Source of the DNA: Pseudomonadota bacterium
Lineage (GTDB): Bacteria > Pseudomonadota > Alphaproteobacteria > Acetobacterales > Acetobacteraceae
Reading direction: 5' to 3'
Length of the DNA stretch: 33,959 nucleotides
NCBI GenBank assembly: GCA_018240635.1
Contig: JAFEFJ010000010.1
Span: 1-33,959, forward strand
Within the stretch, counting starts at the first letter, position 1, and each line of letters begins with the position of its first letter. The position numbers were made by a program, and so were the translations under genes. The notes below the pieces were generated by a model. That model searched no databases. It saw nothing but the letters and a program-made list of their open reading frames with translations, and was not told the DNA's origin. Positions 32,219 through 33,959 of the stretch are shown one piece after another.

Positions 32219-33022
32219 ATGCGCATCGGCATCGTCACCATCCCGCGCCCCTCGGCCGAGCCGGTGGGCGCGCGCGTCCTCGGCATCGCGCGGCGCGTCG
32301 AGGCGCTGGGCTTCGCGGGGCTGTGGGTCACGGACGCGTTCGGGCGCGGCTTCCCGACCATCGATCCGCTGGTGCTGCTCGGCGCCGTCGCGGGCGCGAC
32401 CGAGCGGATCGAGCTTGGAACCTGCGTCGTGCAGTTGCCGCTGCGCCATCCGGTGGAGCACGCCCACCGCGTGCAGTCGCTCAACCTGCTGTCGGGCGGA
32501 CGGCTGCGCTTCGGCATCGGCAGCGGCTCCACCAAGGCGGATTTCGACGTGGTGGGCGCCGACTACGAGCGCCGCTTCAAGACGCTGCCCGCCTATCTGG
32601 AGATCATGCAGCGCGCGTGGAAAGGAGAGGCCGGGATTTCCGTCTGGCCGGGCACCGAGGGCGGCCCGCCGGTGCTGCTCGGCGCCTGGCGCAGCGCGCG
32701 CTGGATCGATCTTGCCGCGCAGAAGTGCCAGGGCTGGATCGCGTCCGGCATCCACACCTCGTGGGAGGATCTGGAGATCGGCCTGCGGATGTACCGCGCC
32801 GCCGGCGGTGCGCGGGCGATCGTGGCGAACATCATCACCGACCTGCGCCCGGTGCCGACGCCGCATCCGATCGCAGGGCACGCCAAGATCGGCCTGTTCT
32901 GCTCGCCCGAGGAAGCGCGCGAGCGGCTTGCCCGCCTTGCCGCGCTCGGCGTGGACGACGCGCTGCTGATCTGCCCGGACGACGATCCCGGGCAGCTTGA
33001 GACGATCCGGACGCTGGTATGA
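32219..33022 (+). CDS. LLM class flavin-dependent oxidoreductase, short form
   Basis: A 267-residue luciferase-like TIM-barrel oxidoreductase, shorter than the 426-residue LLM protein at 17079-18359 and only distantly like it. The core is complete: GFAGLWVTDAFGRGFP, ATERIELGTCVVQLPLRHP, SGGRLRFGIGSGSTKADFDVVG and a C-terminal LGVDDALLICPDD. It probably uses reduced flavin (FMN or F420-like) on an unknown substrate. GGAGG lies about six bases before the ATG. It follows the MBL hydrolase by 14 bp. The longer open frame beginning at 31817 lies over the hydrolase and is not used. Confidence 0.9.
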   Translation: MRIGIVTIPRPSAEPVGARVLGIARRVEALGFAGLWVTDAFGRGFPTIDPLVLLGAVAGATERIELGTCVVQLPLRHPVEHAHRVQSLNLLSGGRLRFGIGSGSTKADFDVVGADYERRFKTLPAYLEIMQRAWKGEAGISVWPGTEGGPPVLLGAWRSARWIDLAAQKCQGWIASGIHTSWEDLEIGLRMYRAAGGARAIVANIITDLRPVPTPHPIAGHAKIGLFCSPEEARERLARLAALGVDDALLICPDDDPGQLETIRTLV

Positions 33023-33058
33023 ACGGCAGGAAAACGCGCGTGACCGCATCGATCCCCT

Positions 33059-33146
33059 CGTCATGGCCCGCGCAGGCGGGCCATCCACGTCTTTCTTCGG
33101 GTGGGCGCGGCAAGACGTGGATGGCCTGCCTGCGCAGGCCATGACG
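33059..33146. repeat. REP-like double hairpin (inverted pair of palindromic repeats)
   Basis: Two 35-bp arms in inverted orientation (33059-33093 and 33112-33146) flank an 18-bp spacer and match at 33 of 35 positions. Each arm is itself a hairpin: ATGGCCCGC-GCAG-GCGGGCCAT in the left, ATGGCCTGC-CTGC-GCAGGCCAT in the right. The two arm differences are partners in one stem pair, C-G on the left and T-A on the right, a compensated change. Outer ends CGTCATGG and CCACGTCTT resemble repeats I recall as abundant in alphaproteobacterial intergenic DNA. It is most likely a REP/MITE-type element between the LLM gene and the FAD oxidase. Confidence 0.75.
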
Positions 33147-33166
33147 GTCGGGGAGTGATGGCCCGA

Positions 33167-33959
33167 ATGGATGCCTTCCTTGCCGAAATCCGAAACATCG
33201 TCGGCGCTTCAGGACTGCTGACCGATCCCTCGGACACCGCGCCCTACGCGGAGGACTGGCGGCGGCTCTATCAGGGCCGCACGCCGGCCGTGGTGCGCCC
33301 CGCCGACGCTTCGGCGCTCGCCGCCGTCATGCGGCTCTGCTCCGAACGCGGCGTGGCGATCGTGCCGCAGGGCGGGAACACCTCGATGGTGGCGGGGGCG
33401 ACGCCCGATTCCGACGGCTCGCAGATCGTCGTCTCCACGTCGCGGATGAACCGCGTGCGCGCGATCGACACCGTCGATCTGACCATGACGATCGAGGCGG
33501 GCGTGACGCTGAAGGCCGCGCAGATCGCCGCCGACGAGGCGGGATGCCTGCTGCCGCTGTCGATCTCGTCCGAAGGCAGCGCGCAGATCGGCGGCGTGCT
33601 CGCGACCAACGCGGGCGGCAACAACACGCTGCGCTACGGAAACGCCCGCGACCTCGTGCTGGGGCTGGAGGTCGTGCTGCCCGACGGGCAGGTGTGGGAC
33701 GGGATGCGCAGCCTGCGCAAGGACAACACCGGCTACTGCCTGCGCCAGTTGTTTGTGGGATCGGAAGGGACGCTCGGCATCATCACCGCGGCCGTGCTGA
33801 AGCTGGCGCCGAAGCCGCGCGAATATGCGGTGGCGCTGTGCGCGGTGCCCTCGCCCGAGGCCGCGCTCGACCTGCTGGGCCGGTTCCAGTCGCACGATCC
33901 AGGACAGGTGCAGGCGTTCGAATACATGTCCGGCACCGGCATGGGCTTCGTGCTGCGCC
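33167..33959 (+). CDS. FAD-binding oxidase, GlcD/D-2-hydroxyacid dehydrogenase type, 3' part outside window
   Basis: FAD-dependent 2-hydroxyacid oxidase/dehydrogenase of the glycolate oxidase GlcD and D-2-hydroxyglutarate dehydrogenase group. About 264 residues are present. The PCMH-type FAD domain is clear: VRPADASALAAVMRLC near 40, PQGGNTSMVAGATPD near 67, EAGVTLKAAQ near 107, SISSEGSAQIGGVLATNAGGNN near 130, and GSEGTLGIIT near 201. The C-terminal substrate domain is beyond the edge. Two in-frame starts are possible: ATG 33158, only two bases after GGGAG, and ATG 33167 (MDAFLAEIRNIVG), chosen here with 11 bases of spacing. It follows the REP-like element on the same strand as the LLM gene. 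Confidence 0.92.
   Translation, partial: MDAFLAEIRNIVGASGLLTDPSDTAPYAEDWRRLYQGRTPAVVRPADASALAAVMRLCSERGVAIVPQGGNTSMVAGATPDSDGSQIVVSTSRMNRVRAIDTVDLTMTIEAGVTLKAAQIAADEAGCLLPLSISSEGSAQIGGVLATNAGGNNTLRYGNARDLVLGLEVVLPDGQVWDGMRSLRKDNTGYCLRQLFVGSEGTLGIITAAVLKLAPKPREYAVALCAVPSPEAALDLLGRFQSHDPGQVQAFEYMSGTGMGFVLR

Overview
The window is high-GC chromosomal DNA from an alphaproteobacterium. Supporting marks are dnaG followed by rpoD, a carA/carB/greA series, phaA/phaB polyhydroxyalkanoate genes, a pepA-holC operon and the general codon bias. A rhodospirillalean or acetobacteraceal origin seems most likely to me, but a sphingomonad is not excluded. No rRNA, tRNA, CRISPR array, transposase or phage structural gene was seen.

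Layout. 1-4234 (minus): rpoD (cut by the window edge), dnaG, a GatB/YqeY protein and a GFA-type zinc protein. 4327-10771 (plus): carA with an extra N-terminal helix-turn-helix, then a lower-GC AAA+ ATPase gene preceded by a large symmetrical palindrome, then carB and greA. 10812-13695 (plus): threonine dehydratase, a TauD-type dioxygenase and an SDR. 13702-19792: an accessory catabolic-looking region with a second SDR, a divergent TetR regulator, an operon of LLM flavin monooxygenase plus two alpha/beta hydrolases, and a divergent acyl-CoA-dehydrogenase-like flavoprotein. 19810-21024: an orphan secreted cysteine-containing protein. 21391-24568: phaB and phaA, separated by a divergent VOC/CGNR-regulator pair. 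24659-30217 (minus): an operon of two M17 leucyl aminopeptidases, holC and a polytopic membrane protein. 30326-33959 (plus): Sua5/TsaC, an MBL hydrolase, a second LLM protein, a REP-like double palindrome and the start of a GlcD-type FAD oxidase.

How the genes work together. CarA and CarB form carbamoyl-phosphate synthetase for pyrimidine and arginine synthesis. PhaA and PhaB are the first two steps of PHB synthesis. DnaG, RpoD, HolC, GreA and TsaC are core information-processing proteins. The TetR/SDR/hydrolase/LLM/flavoprotein block probably oxidises and then hydrolyses an unidentified organic substrate.

The most unusual part is 4249-6939. The pyrimidine locus carries a DNA-binding domain fused to CarA, two matched GGGA-N7-TCCC palindromes before carA, and an apparently acquired ATPase gene lodged between carA and carB behind a four-half-site operator that begins in the carA stop codon. 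Other regulatory structures worth testing are the paired AACC-N8-GGTTAGTATT sites at the VOC/CGNR junction, a hairpin that would hide the phaB ribosome binding site, and the double hairpin at 33059-33146 whose two arms differ by one compensated base pair.
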